A stretch of 64,000 nt of DNA from Rhynchosporium graminicola (GCA_900074885.1 FJUW01000002.1:1129001-1193000), one strand, 5' to 3'; positions 23,742 to 35,729 are shown, counted from the stretch's first letter. Numbers and translations are program-made. The notes: generated by a model from the letters alone, not told the origin.

Positions 23742-24743
23742 ATGATCAAATCGACTCCCGCGACGACTATTTTCCAAATGTATCAAGAAACCTGCCGACA
23801 GTCTCGATTCTCAATCAACATGGAGTCTGACTTATTCAAATACACATCTTACCTGATGTTTCTTCTCTTCACTTCTCAGATAGTTGAAGAAACCTACCGA
23901 CAGTCTCAAATCCCAAGCAACATAGGTGCAATGCTTTTAAGGCCTGCACTCTGTCTAGTGGGTCCGCTCCTCGATATGCAGATTTCCGGCCGACAAAACC
24001 AAGAATTGTTAGACAATATGGGAGACGAACTATCTAGATACTCATTCTACTTCCTGGATCCCGATCTTCTCCTAGTCCCTCGAAGCAATCGCCACATCCA
24101 CGAGCATTCTCAAGTCTCGTACCCTTTGTTTGATACGACGCTCGCTATGTATATATACCGCAAAATTCAGATTTACAAGTGGAGACATTTAGCTATCTTC
24201 AATATCGCATTCGACTTTATCCTTACCATGAATTGGCTGTTCTTCCAGGGCCAATATAAACCAACGTTTTCCAAGGATTCAGTACTGCTCCATGTATTCA
24301 TGGCGATTACCCTGGCGGTAGTTTCAGTTCCGGTCGGGCTCTTTTACGAGCGTGATCTTATGCACTTCCGGTATGTGATGTCAATGAACAGAAGGGAGGA
24401 GGACCGCGAGGAAGAGGACCGCGAGGAAAAGGATCACGAGGAAGAGGATTTTGAGGAAGAGGATTTTGAGGAAGAAGAGTGGGAAGAAGAGTGGGACGAA
24501 GAGTGGGACGAAGAGCAGGATGACATGTGGAACATCGATTTCTGGGAATTTGAATTCCCTATTTGGAAGTGGTGGGACGAGATACTGTTTGAGCAGGGAA
24601 GGGATTTCGAAGACAGAGATTACAGCAGAAAACAGCCGGTAAAACAAGAAGTCGAAAGAGGACCAAGTCGCGAAGAGGAAAGCTACGAGTTCATTCCTAT
24701 GGATGAGGATCCATCATCGAAATCCTCAATTCGCAGGGCTTAG
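23742..24743 (+). CDS. Membrane protein with repetitive acidic tail, unknown function
   Basis: A single uninterrupted frame encodes 333 residues; a second good Met lies at 23821 and could be the true start. The N-terminal part has an internal repeat (YQETCRQSRFSINM and VEETYRQSQIPSNI) around a hydrophobic stretch (YLMFLLFTSQIV). Two stronger membrane helices follow at about residues 155-175 and 190-205 (IAFDFILTMNWLFF and MAITLAVVSVPVGLFY). From about residue 218 the chain turns extremely acidic, with imperfect 15-bp DNA repeats (24398-24518) giving REEED, FEEED, WEEE and WDEE units. The C terminus is mixed-charge. No family is recognised. It is the only intact member of a local run of two-helix membrane proteins. 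Confidence 0.55.
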   Translation: MIKSTPATTIFQMYQETCRQSRFSINMESDLFKYTSYLMFLLFTSQIVEETYRQSQIPSNIGAMLLRPALCLVGPLLDMQISGRQNQELLDNMGDELSRYSFYFLDPDLLLVPRSNRHIHEHSQVSYPLFDTTLAMYIYRKIQIYKWRHLAIFNIAFDFILTMNWLFFQGQYKPTFSKDSVLLHVFMAITLAVVSVPVGLFYERDLMHFRYVMSMNRREEDREEEDREEKDHEEEDFEEEDFEEEEWEEEWDEEWDEEQDDMWNIDFWEFEFPIWKWWDEILFEQGRDFEDRDYSRKQPVKQEVERGPSREEESYEFIPMDEDPSSKSSIRRA

Positions 24744-25872
24744 GGCCAGTTTGGTTCAGCTCGTATGTAGGATCTGTGGAGCAGAACCTGGACATAGCTT
24801 CGAATCCGTTCGTTATATGGTTCAGCTACCTTAGATTCACGAATCCACCTGATTCTGGGTATGTATAGTTTTTGAAAGTCTCAATCTAGATCATCACTGG
24901 CTTGGGTGTTTCGAGTTTGGGCAAAAGAGCAGATACGCAACACATAGCTACAGGTCAATCATTTTTTGCTGAAGATCTTCTAGCTTTACGCACAGAAGAT
25001 CATGAAAAAGACACAGCTTACTTTCCCTCATGTATTACAACTGTATGAATTCTTCCTAAACACCTAGCGAGCCACCGCATAACGTCTAATAATTATAGTA
25101 TTGTACCCTGTTGTGCTTCTATTAGCAGCACATATAATGCCCCCCCCTCCACCTCGTGATTTTAGTACTACCGCCACACATGTTAGAGCCAGAGCACAAG
25201 ATATAAGGTATGAAAACAATAATATAGCAAGGCTCCTCTCAATCAAGCATCCTCGGTTTACCCCCACCTAGAACATAGTAAGTTGCATGCGACAATTTGT
25301 GTAAGAAACAACCACGAGTTGCTCCGAAGTCCGACAGATGAAATTTTCAAAATCGTCAAAGTATAGCTATAATTCTACAGTACAGGCATATCGTCTAGCT
25401 ACTCATACTTATATACTACGAGTATACACTTATCTGAATTATCTTACCTTGAATATCGAGATCTCCTATATGGTCATATGTACACTCCACGTGACTTGAT
25501 AATATCTCCCTCCTATCCTCTCAAGGGGCGAATCCACATGAGTGGTTGTGTGCTGAATGATGACACATTATAATAAAAGCTCTTTTCTATCAGAAAACGG
25601 CTGCTTGATCGGATTGTCAGAAGATCTGAATTAGCAGGTTTACCTTGAGAGCCGTGCAAACGCCTGTCGAGGGGATCAGGTGAGAACTATTCCAAGCTTT
25701 AAATACTTCTTAGATAACCTCTCTAAGGTATTTATTAGCTTTTTTATTAACATGTATACAGAATCTACTTAAAATTGTCTCAATTAAATATAGTCACAAG
25801 GGGCTCACAGTATGTGTGCTGCACTTTTATTTGAGTCTTCAATATCACAAACTCTTGCCATCACTCAACACA

Positions 25873-26218
25873 CTACTTCGATGTCGATACGTCCATCCTT
25901 ATTAAAAAGATCCCATCACCAGCCAACTTCTCTCCCTCATAGAATAATAGGACGTAGACACTGCTAGATAGAGGCACCCCTTCCTGTATCCCTTCTCGCA
26001 ACACGCCGCGACAGCAAACCTTCAACTTTTCATTCATCACCACTACTCTCACAGTCTCACTCACTTTCACCTTCAAACTTCACAACCACTAGCTCCAACC
26101 CCCACGCACCAGACATCTCTTTATAATTCTGTTGCACATCGCGATTATCATCGTCATAGCAACCCCACCCGCCAACGATAAACCCAACAACACTCAAAAC
26201 TCCAAATAGAATATCCAT
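25873..26218 (-). pseudogene. Frameshifted small gene remnant, copy 1
   Basis: On the minus strand an ATG at 26218 starts MDILFGVLSVVGFIVGGWG, a hydrophobic leader, then CYDDDNRDVQQNY and GLELVVVKFE. The frame closes soon after, but a neighbouring frame continues at about 26080 (KVSETVRVVVMNEKLKV) and runs to 25873. A one-base shift would join them. A relative lies near 26.7 kb. Function unknown. Confidence 0.3.
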
Positions 26219-26639
26219 AATGTCAACATTCCCTCGCTTAGCTCAACTTCAACGTTTTATACCTGATCTCGCGATATCGCACCTCACTTCCTTGCCTAAA
26301 TATATAGCATACAGAGTAGAGATAATTGACTGCTAAAGGCCATCAAATCTCAGAAGAATTAGAGTACACACGATGAAGGTATTGTTTACGTGTTCTTGAT
26401 AGATGAAGAGAAAGCTTGAATAGATCCCCTCCGAAATGCTATATTACTCATCACAATACTCAAGTATAAAGATACAGTAAAATGACCAAGCTCTTACTCT
26501 TCTACCACCATAATGCTACCGGCAATCACCGCTTATGTCTCCATCATGCTCCATACTAAAACCCTACATTTTCGAAGTGAATCGGTATACCGCATCATAA
26601 TCCTTCTTTTACATAAATTGAAGACTCTTCTTCTACATC

Positions 26640-26900
26640 ACTTTAACAGTGACCAACGCAGGTACATCTAAGTATCTCATCTGCCATGGAACGTCCATAT
26701 ATTGTACTACGAAAGCGAGCGCGCCTTCATACTTTCGCCTGCCACGACTTTTCACTTCCACCTTTGCGAGTCCACCACGTCACCTTCATCCTTCTGATTC
26801 GCCCTCGTCACATAACATGGGCTTTCTCCGGGGTCTCGTTGCATGTCGCAATTATTATCATCACAGAACAGAAACGCAACCATAAACGCCAAACATATAT
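26640..26900 (-). pseudogene. Related remnant, copy 2
   Basis: The minus-strand translation AFMVAFLFCDDNNCDMQRD aligns by eye with GFIVGGWGCYDDDNRDVQQ of the remnant at 25873-26218, and the sequence after it stays similar (EKS against NEK, for example). There is no ATG in place and the frame breaks, so it looks like an older, decayed duplicate. Confidence 0.25.
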
Positions 26901-27249
26901 CACTAAACTAAGGAATCTCTCGAAACGGGATCCCATCAGGTCAGAGACATAAACAGAACCCTCGGTTTAAAACTCCGCGACTCTCTTGGCTAATATTATG
27001 AATATTGAACCACAGCTATGAAAAGACTACAGGAAACCAATGTACTTTGAACATGGTCATCGTAACTCGCTGGCACGATTCAGAAACACAACGAGCTGGT
27101 TTGCGTTTGCGTCCTCGACGTTGTAAAACATCTTCCATTTGCATTCTATAGGATGCTTTCGTTCCAACATACATAGTCATGCCAAAAATTACTTTATTTA
27201 CTCCACCGACATCGACATCATAGGCCAGCAGGTAGGTAGCAGCTAAAAT

Positions 27250-29326
27250 CTAAAAGTCAAAATCCCCCCTAAAACTCTCAACATCCATCCCGACCGTCAC
27301 CCTCTCCGCCAGATCCCTCCTTCCCATTTGACTAAACACCCTCCTAAGCGTATCATAAAGATTCGTACTCTGATTCTGACTAATCATACGTTCCAGTTCC
27401 GCCTCACTCACATTCCCGTTGGCATCTAGCCCCCCTGCTCCTCCTCCCGCTCCATTCAAGATGTCCCTCGCTTTTTCCCTTCCCTCATTCTCTACAACCT
27501 TATGCATAGACAGCGCACCTAATAAATGACTTGCCGCCTCATCATAACACCCAATATTAATACACGAAACCCCAAGATTATACCGTGCACGCACGAAGTT
27601 CGTGCGGAGCGTTAAGGCTTTCTCGTAGGCGGCTATGGCTTCCTCCGAACGGCCGGAATTGGCCAGGGTGGCACCGAGTCGGTTCCAGAGGAGGTGGACT
27701 TGGTCTCTTTGAGTGGAGGCGCCAGATTCAGAGGACGCGAGAGCGGCAGAGAAACAATCGACTGCTTTGTCATACTCTTCGGCACCATAGAAGAGGACGC
27801 CGAGGCCGACTTGCACGTCTGGATCCATGTGTTCGCCGTCAGGCGACAGTTGAGCTGCTTTGATGAAGAGGTCGGTTACTTTTTCGTGCAGGAGGTGGCG
27901 GTCTGTAAATCCGATTTCGGCGTCGGAGGAGAGCGCGCTGGGAGAAATTATGGATGGGTATTTAATGGAGAGCCAGCGCTCAAGGGTGCGGTAGGCGGTG
28001 CTGTCGTAGCCTTCGTTTGTGTAGCTAACTGCGAGGCCCATAAGGGCTGTGAGGTTATTGGGGTCGATCTTGACGGCTTGTTCGAGGGCGCGGATGGCGG
28101 GGGTTTCTTTCTCGTTTTGCGCTTGTGCGGATCCGAGGAGGACCCAAGCGTCGATGTGTTGTGTGTCTTTCTGGACTGCTGCCTCAAAGGCAAGAGCTGC
28201 GAGTGAGAGATTTCCTCCTTCTTGCATGATCCTGACACCTTCCTCGAAGGGGTTTCCGACTTCCTTGAAGATGTTATCCTCTTCAAACATGTAATCGCCC
28301 AGCTGAGGATCTCTGAAAGGTTGATGAGTGTTCAAATTATCAAAACCATCCCATTGATCGAAATCACCCATATGACCTAAATCCTCGTTCTCGGCAAGCT
28401 CCCTAGCAGCAGCAGTCTCAGCTTGTATGCTTCTCCAGATAGATTCGAAATCACCAAATTCATTGGTTTCGGATTCAAGGACTGACCTGTCCATTTGTTC
28501 CAACTCTGCCTCAGCCACTAGGCTCTCGTCCTGCTCACGGCCCTGTATATCAATCTGCTTGAACTGTTCCTCCCAATGCTCGTCATCAAGTTCTATCATT
28601 TTGCCCTTTCCTTTATCCTGCTGTTGGAAGTTTTGCGGTTGCTGATATTGTGAATGGTTCATCATGCCCATGCCCATACCCATACCCATTCCACCCATTC
28701 CCATATTCATGCCCATACCGCCCATTCCCATAGGTTGTTGGTATCCTTGGTAACCATTTCCCATCTGCTGGGCCATGGGACTAGCTGCTCTCGCGCCTTG
28801 GTTCATCTGCTGAAAACGGGAAAAGTCCTGAGGACTGAAAGCTGTGCCTTTAGGAACCTGAAATGCAGCCTCCATCCGCGCCTGGTCTACGCCCGGGTTG
28901 AATTCTTGTGCCCAGCCATTGACGCCCGGTGACGATGAGCCGGCTCGCATGTTTTGTTGGAGGTCGTGCTGCATGGCAAAAGTTTCTGGGAGTTGGGCAT
29001 TTTGTTGCATGAAGTCATTCATCATCTGATTAGATGTTAGCATTTTTTTTTCAAGACTTGCCCCCTCAAGGCCTTTGCTTCTTCCTTCTCCCCCCCATCT
29101 CCCCCCAAGAAATCCAAATCACAAACAGATAGAAGCGCGCTCAACATACATTATCCTGAGTTCCACTCATCCCAACGCCCCCCGTACTCCGTATGCCCTG
29201 CATGCTCCCACCCGGCCTGCCCACCAGGCGATCCCTCTGCAGACTCTTATCATCCTGTACATGTTTCGTGAACTGGCTCAGCGGGTTCCCTGCCGTCGAG
29301 CACTCTGCGCCGCCCATGAAAGACAT
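27250..29326 (-). CDS. PEX5: Peroxisomal targeting signal 1 receptor
   Basis: Two exons, 29326-29150 and 29025-27250, join over a 124-bp intron (GTATGT.. CTAACATCTAATCAG) and give 650 residues. The start MSFMGGAECS places the conserved cysteine at residue 9, the site of monoubiquitination that recycles the receptor. The first half is disordered and carries aromatic docking motifs (WAQEF at 97, WEEQF at 210, W256, WDGF at 284) used to bind Pex14/Pex13, and a Met/Gly-rich patch (MGMGGMGMNMG). The second half, from about residue 315, is a TPR array (EAAVQKD, VLLGSAQAQNE, ALEQAVKIDPNNLTAL, RYNLGVSCINIG) that binds the C-terminal SKL signal of matrix enzymes. Starting instead at the in-frame TTG just inside exon 2 would lose Cys9, so the two-exon model is preferred. 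The length is normal for a fungal PEX5. Confidence 0.95.
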
Positions 29327-30474
29327 CTTGTATAGTCGGTGCAGGATACTATTGTGTTCGAGGAGGGTGTGGCGTTGAGTTGAAGTTGTATTCGCTGGGT
29401 GCAGAAAAGGCAATGTCAATCTTCGTCCTGGCGTCGAGCTGTTGGACCAAGCTTAAGGTCAAGTCTGGAGCTTCTCTCTTCTGTGCTGAAACTTTTTATC
29501 GTACGTCGACGCGCTTTCCTCGAGACCAGTGAATTATTAATATACCTCCAACCAAGAGACCCCGCAGATGAAATCGAATATCTAGCTCGCCACTTTCACT
29601 GTCCGCAACACCATTACTTTCGTAAAGACGCAGTAACAAGTAACCAATCAATATAAATGTGGCAGTGGCAATGGAAGGTAAGTAATCAAGAAGGGGATAG
29701 CTGTACAGATACAGATGCTAAAGATGGGTCGTCTCATGTAAAGAATGAGTGAGTGTGGGGGAGCCTGTCTGACCCAGGTAGGTGGTGGAGCCGAGGTCGT
29801 TGTCGTTGGACGTCGGCACGCATTCGGCGCGCGCGCGGAGGAGCGTGCCAAGAAAGAGAGAGGTCTGAAGGTCACATGAAAGAATGAAAGATCAGTATTC
29901 CACTTAGCTAGGTAGAGTAGAGTGATATTTCAAGAGATGTAAATTGTACCTACTGCGAATACCTTAGAGCCTTTCGGCGGATTAGACACATCCAACGGAA
30001 AAGTCCACTGCGACATATAGTGAAATGGTGGGTTCACCAGTACTATTTCTCTAACACCATATTATCAAGACCGCGGCGTGTGCAGCCGTCCTAAAGATCA
30101 GAGATTAAGCATATATCAAACATACAAATGACCCGTGAGTGGAGTAAGAGTAAATATCTAACACGTCTATCTGTCTTTCTGTTCCATTTCAGTCCGACCT
30201 ACGCCACGCAAGCCAAGCCGTGAGAACAAGACATTCCCCTATTTTACAAAGGAAGTGAACAATATTACAAGGTAGGGATGAGGACAAATGATTCAGAAAT
30301 CCACTCCGACCATCCGCATCCCATAGATGAAGATCCCAAACCAAGTAACTTTTGATACACTCGCCTTGTTCCTCTTCCTGTAACACAATTATACTGATCC
30401 ATCATACACTCTCTCCACGCCATTCCTCGTACACTTCCGTTCTCTTAAGCTCGAGTAGGATATGTCTTCTGAAT
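29327..30474. other. Intergenic, promoter side of PEX5
   Basis: Between the PEX5 start and the 3' end of the RRM gene. Only shadow-size open frames are present; no gene is supported. Confidence 0.5.
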
Positions 30475-31880
30475 TTAGTAGGCCGACTCGCCCTCCTCTC
30501 TCGGCATACCTCTTGGGGCGCCACCATCACCTCTCTGATCCCTGCTGCCCGCAGAATAATCAATCCTCAGGGTGCGTCCATAGACCTCCTTTCCAACCAA
30601 TGCTTCTCGTCCCTTTATCGCAGACTCGACATCCACAAAGTCAGCATGGGCGAATCCTCTAGGTTGACCAGTGCGCCTATCAATAGCAACACGGACATCA
30701 ATAACATTTCTGATATCGCGGAATAGCTTATTCAGATCAGCGTCTGACATCTCGAAGGCGAGATTGCCGATGAAGAGGGTCTTGGAAGGCTCGTTCTCGA
30801 CTGCGTCGTTGCCGCGGCGCGTCATGTTCATGAAGTTTACGACAAGGCGGCGGCCTTCGAGGACGGCATCCTTCTTAGCTTCGATGGCGGCCGCGGCTTG
30901 TTCGATGGTTTCGAATTCGATCATGGCGAACCTATGAAAGTTGGGTTAGCTGATGCTCCAATTTGTTGAGGCATTTGCATGTTTGTTTGTGAAACTGTAG
31001 AATATGGAAGAAAAAGAGGAAAAAAACTAACCCCTTGCTCAGACCACGAGCGTCGGTGGCGAGAGTGCACTTGGTGATAGTTCCAAATTCCGCAAACTCC
31101 TTCTGGATATCCGCACCAGTGACATCAAAAAGCAAGTTACCAACGTAAACACCGTTTGAAGGAACGGGAGCTGGGCGGTCGCCGAATGAACGTCCACCAC
31201 CACGTCCTTCATCACGCATACCTCCTCGTCCTCCTCGGTCACCTCCATATCCGCCCCCTCGACCTCCAGAAAATCCGCCCCCGCGACCTCCTCCGTATGA
31301 TCCTCCACGTCCACCATCTCTATCTCCATACGAAGGACGACCCCCACCACGACCTCCAAAACCACCTCGGCCTCTCGATCCACCATCTCTATCACCATAT
31401 GAAGGACGTCCTCCACGGTCATCATACTGTCTTGGCTCACGGGGAGCGTAAGCACGATCACCACCATTGAACGACGAAGGAGTCGACGAGTTCTCGTTAG
31501 CGGACTCGACAGCTGCTCTTACAGCGCTGTTCTCGCCATCTGAAGATCGAGGGACGCCGGTGTCATCGCTGTACTTTCTGATTGCGGATATGATGGATGA
31601 CTGTTGTGTCTTGCTGCGGAGCGCGAAGGGGGTGGATGTGTTGATGGTGCGGACGCTGGCCGTCGAGGACGAGGCGGCGCGGGCGACTGAGCGGCGGATC
31701 AAATGCCTGTGAAGAGGGGATTAGCATTGATTCAATATAATCTCAACCTGTCATCTTTGCCACCCTGATATGCAATGGCATCTAACTCCTCAGGTTCCAT
31801 TTCGTTGATCATAGTCTTGCCAAACAAGACTACCACTATCCAAACGCCTCCGAAAAATTCATTAATTAAATAACTTACAT
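30475..31880 (-). CDS. Two-RRM, RGG-rich RNA-binding protein with mitochondrial-type leader
   Basis: The coding parts are 31880-31879 (the AT of ATG), 31706-31032 and 30931-30475, with introns of 172 and 100 bp. Phases agree and give 377 residues. The start MHLIRRSVARAASSSTAS has many Arg and Ser and no acids, like a mitochondrial presequence. Residues about 70-165 are rich in Gly, Arg, Asp and Tyr with repeated RPSYGDRDGG. RRM1 begins GVYVGNLLFDV and contains GLSKGFAMIEF, formed across the second splice join. RRM2 has KTLFIGNLAFEM and RGFAHADFV. The protein should bind RNA, perhaps in mitochondria, or in the nucleolus if the leader is not used. No other ATG is available near the 5' end: the adjacent frame opens only with TTG. 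The split start codon is discussed in the findings. Confidence 0.85.
31707..31878 (-). promoter_or_regulatory. Start-codon-splitting intron, possible retention switch
   Basis: The donor GTAAGT follows AT directly and the acceptor CACAG precedes GCATTTG, so splicing makes ATG. In unspliced RNA the same AT is followed by GTAAGT and reads ATG TAA, a start with no coding sequence. Whether the fungus uses this to control expression is inference. Confidence 0.5.
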
Positions 31881-33718
31881 GATGACGGTTTTTGCGTGTA
31901 AAGACTGATTTCAAATTACAATGAAGAAGCTCTTTTCAATGAAGGGAGTGGTGATGTGAGTTGCAACGGAAGGAAGATAGTTGAGAGAATGATGATGTAT
32001 CGAGATTATTTTTCTTCGACTTTTCCCTTTCCGCGACATGGCCGTCTCCACTTATCCTGCTGCGCTAAGCCCCATCAGGATATCAAATGATGGACCTTGC
32101 ACCTCCTATCTTTCAATGTTTGAGGAAGCAAGGAGACATTTTCCAACAGCATGGACAGATAATAACGAAGAGATTCCAAGGAAGTCATGAGAACAGTCTA
32201 TTACAAGGAGACTCTTTCAAAGCTGTACATGCTACTTAACCACACATACATAGCTAGGTATGTATCCGCGAGGCAACTGTAAAGTTCTCTCATGCAAATC
32301 ACCTCACCCGCCTCAATTAAATGCCAATAACAACCTCGCAAACCAGTAATCCCAGAACGAAAGTTTCAAAATCCAGAAACACCATCCCTCTCAGCAACTA
32401 AAGGTCTTTCTGGTTTCCCTGCCCACATCATCCCACGCATTTCTCTCTCGATAGCCTTGCCCTAGTGTCAGATACTCTAATTCTCACTGCCGAGGAACCT
32501 CAATCAGGGACACAACGCTCAAGTACCGGAACAATGTTCTTGATCGCCCTCCTCTGACGTCCTGTGGCTTACAGCTTGCTCGCTAGCATCACACTGACGG
32601 ATCGATGTGTACGCTCTCACCCCTTGTCAAAGTCTGTATCATTAAAAACGTGCTCAATTCTGGTGCGACCTTGATTCAATTCTTCATTGTTGACCATCCC
32701 ATATCACCCTCTTTTGTTTATAAAACTCTAGCTAAGCCTGATCAGCTAGCTAGCTAGCTGACAGTACCTATTAGTCGCAGCGAATTCCAAGGGAAACGCA
32801 ACGACCGATATATTTAAACACAGTATACATGTCTCGGTAAGAGCAGCAAGCGCGTCTCTTGCATATATGCTTCTCCCCTTAACTTCACGTCATTTCCTCA
32901 CCTAGATAGCTTTTCCATCGCACCCAGTCTCATCAGGTCGGACCCTATCTGGTTAATGACAGGATGAGACGAACCCGCAAATTGGGGGCAGTAATCGGAG
33001 TAAAGCAGGTCAGATACGGCGAGGAGGCGCGATGATAAAGAGGATGGAGCAATTGCAGAGAAATCGCGCGGGGTATATCAAAACGCCGTGACCCAACCAT
33101 CCCGTTTCATCTGACCCATTAAGACCCTAACCCAGATCTCCCAAGAACCATTCCATTCCATTCCACAGCCATGCCATCCATGCCAAACTTTTCACCAAGT
33201 CTTTTTTGGTTTCCACAGTAAAGAGATAGCATGTAGAGAAGCGAGCTCGGAAACATCGAGACATATTCAAACACACAAATTGCGCCATTCCATGCCCATC
33301 ATGCATATTACGCCAAATATTGAGCTAAACAAACAAGAAAGAAAAGAAATAATTTAATGTCGAGGTAAGCGTCTTGCATAGTTGAAGTGAGTGAAAGATA
33401 GTGTTGCAAGCCACCGTGGGTATCGGCGAGTGAGTAAAGAATAAGATATGAGTAAAAGCCGCCCAGAGTAAAGAGTAGTAACACAAGAATATATGAAGCT
33501 CGCGCGTGAAGATCGAAACGAAAATCGAATGTTCGCGGAAAAAGGTTGCTCAATATTGGCATGTGATAAAGTAATGCAAGTTGCGCTGCATACTGTGTGT
33601 GAGCCACGTGTAATCTGCCGTATCTGGTATCGTGGCGAGTAGATGATGTGAATATTGCAAACCCCAGATGGCGATAGTCGAAGAATTTCAAAAGATTTGC
33701 AACACCTATGCAAAGCGA
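31881..33718. other. Intergenic stretch
   Basis: Contains the 5' leader and promoter of the RRM gene and an (AGCT)n stretch near 32742-32760. Overlapping minus-strand frames at 33308-33713 translate A/T-rich DNA and are not supported as genes; that part may be 3' untranslated sequence of the bHLH gene. Confidence 0.5.
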
Positions 33719-35327
33719 TCAGAATCGCTCAGCAGGTCGATATGCGTTGGTTCGTTGATCATGGTATTGGACACCATTCATGATCTCTGGACCTGGAATG
33801 CTCCGGAGAGGTGGTAATTGCTGCTGTGGCTCGTTGTTTGGAATAGCATGACTATATGAGTGAGCGGCTGGTGGAGGTGGTGGGTGATATGCTGGTGCTG
33901 AGTGGCCTTGAAGCGCAGTGATTTCGGATCGCATTTGACTGTTCTCAGTTCTGAGCTCATTGGTCTCACGACGGGCAGCATCAAGCTCATGCTCTAGTCT
34001 CTGGAGGCGAGCATCGGCGCGCGAGAGTTGCCTCTTTTGGTCGTCAATGATCTTTGTTTGGCGCTCATGCTCAACAATAGCTAGGAAGAACATTAGCATG
34101 ATCCAAAATGAAGCATGGAAGAGAAGAAATACCCTTTGACAAAATTTCCCATTTCGATGCCTTCGCTCCTCGCTCGACATTTTGAAGGCTCCTGAGGTTA
34201 TCGAACAAATCTTTCATTTCCAATCGTCTTTTGCGCTCTGCTAGCTTATGAGACACTCGAAGCTCAGGCGTCCGGGAGTAAGGCTGGCTACTGTTGGGAG
34301 AGTCCCCCTCGTCGTTGGCCAATTCGGAGACCTGCCGATGCTGAAGACTGTGGTGGTGAGTGCTCATGGAGAACTCTGGTGACTGAATACCATATTCTCC
34401 TACCTGCGTCCCGTCCTCTAGGCGGCGTTGACCAGCTGGGAGACGTGATTCAGTAGTGTATTGGCTGCTTGCGATGGAGTCTGCGTAGGAATTGCGTCTC
34501 GAGTCATCGAAAAATGAGGTTCCTTGCCTGGTACCAATATCATCGCCCGGTTTCGCTGCAGATGGTATCCTCTGGACATCTTCTTCAGGAAACGCCCAAG
34601 CCTGACCTCTAGTTGGTTCAGGAGCACGAGCAACCGCACCAGAAGCTGGACCTGTAATCTGCGGTGCATTGCGCGGATTGTGTCCTCCATCTGGTAGGCG
34701 CTGGAAATTTGGCTGATACCCACTCGATAGACGGAAAGGACCAGAGTTGCGATCTGGGTGAGCGGAGCCCGGGTTCCGTTGTTGAGCTAATGTGCTTTGT
34801 AAAGATGTCGTCGAAGGATTGGCACTCGCATAAGGCGAACTCGCAAGTCTCATTTCACCAAAGTTGGCCCCCAATCTGCTGTCTACTGATTCCCTGCGTG
34901 TTTCCCCAAAGGAACCATGACCATTGTGCTGGCTTTGCTGATCGTAGAATTGATGGTTAAAGCCATTGTAGCTTGTAGGCGAGACAATCGAGGCAACGCT
35001 CATTGCACCAGATGCGGGAGAATTGAGAGGGTGTGTGTTGGGGCCATTGGATACGGGAGATGGGGTCGTGTCTGTCGCAGAAGAGGAATCGGCTCGGGAA
35101 AGGCGAGGATCAAGAATTGAGGCACCGTTGTTGGATTGTGTAGAGTTATCTGGGGTCTAATCAGTGAAGTTCGCATTCAAGAAGACGGTTCATTGCTCAC
35201 GCTTGCTCGAGACATCCCTCGAGGAATAATAGGCGGAATCGCGATGGTCGTCGGGTTTATTAAGCACGCCTGCGAGACCAGCAGGAAGCTTTTGAGGTTG
35301 GGCTTCGTGCGCGGAAGCCATTGCCAT
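33719..35327 (-). CDS. bHLH leucine-zipper transcription factor (SclR/GlcD-like)
   Basis: Three exons, 35327-35201, 35149-34133 and 34080-33719, join over 51- and 52-bp introns and give 501 residues. The start is MAMASAHEAQPQKLPAG. Most of the first 340 residues are disordered and rich in Ser, Pro, Gln and Asn. The DNA-binding basic region starts at about residue 342 (SHKLAERKRRLEMKDLF), then comes the loop and second helix (KASKWEILSKAIVEHERQ), formed across the second join. A coiled coil with heptad Leu follows (LSRADARLQRLEHELDAA). The C terminus is Pro- and Gln-rich. The loop and zipper resemble fungal regulators of the SclR/GlcD type that influence hyphal growth and sclerotium formation; that assignment is by motif only. 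Ending at the stop inside the last intron would remove the second helix and zipper, so splicing is required. Confidence 0.85.
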
Positions 35328-35687
35328 TGCTGTTACGATCAAGGGCAGGGCAGGGCAGACGATTACAATGATCGTTGGGTTGGGAGAAATAGAGGTCGAG
35401 ATTCAGGTCGAGGTCGAGGCCAAGGAGCCAGGGCTGCCAAGAGACAACTCAATCGCAAAGTAAGAAGAAGAGAAATTGCTTGAAGAGGTGCGTTCCTAAC
35501 AACTACACACACCAAATGACGATTGAAGATTAAGTGGGATCCCTTAAGAAGTCGTGATACAGCTCGAAAATGTAGTTTAGAGAAGAATAGAGGAGTGCGT
35601 TGGACGATTCGCATTCGCAAGTGGACGTGAACGTCAACGTGCTCCGTCCTCTGGTCTGGCTGGCCCAGGGAATAATGGTTAATCGAT

Positions 35688-35729
35688 TAGGTAGATAGGT
35701 AGGTAGGTAGGTAGGTAGGTAGGTAGGTT
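35688..35729. repeat. (GGTA)n microsatellite
   Basis: About ten tandem tetranucleotide units, the first imperfect, about 360 bp upstream of the bHLH gene start. Confidence 0.9.

Larger units (their letters stand above)
24744..27249. other. Accessory stretch with decayed sequence
   Basis: Apart from the two related minus-strand remnants listed separately (25873-26218 and about 26640-26900), no gene is supported. A C-rich run occurs at about 25141-25150. Confidence 0.45.

Noticed and set aside
27585..28294. Plus-strand frames of up to 170 codons
   Set aside because: They are the reverse shadow of the PEX5 TPR region, where codon bias leaves the opposite strand open.
31039..31470. Frames of 104-142 codons on both strands rich in His or Val/Glu
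   Set aside because: Out-of-frame translations of the Gly/Arg/Asp-rich repeat of the RRM gene.
35225..35483. Plus-strand frame with RGRDSGRGRGQG and basic residues
   Set aside because: It overlaps the first exon and leader of the bHLH gene on the other strand and looks like translated low-complexity DNA.
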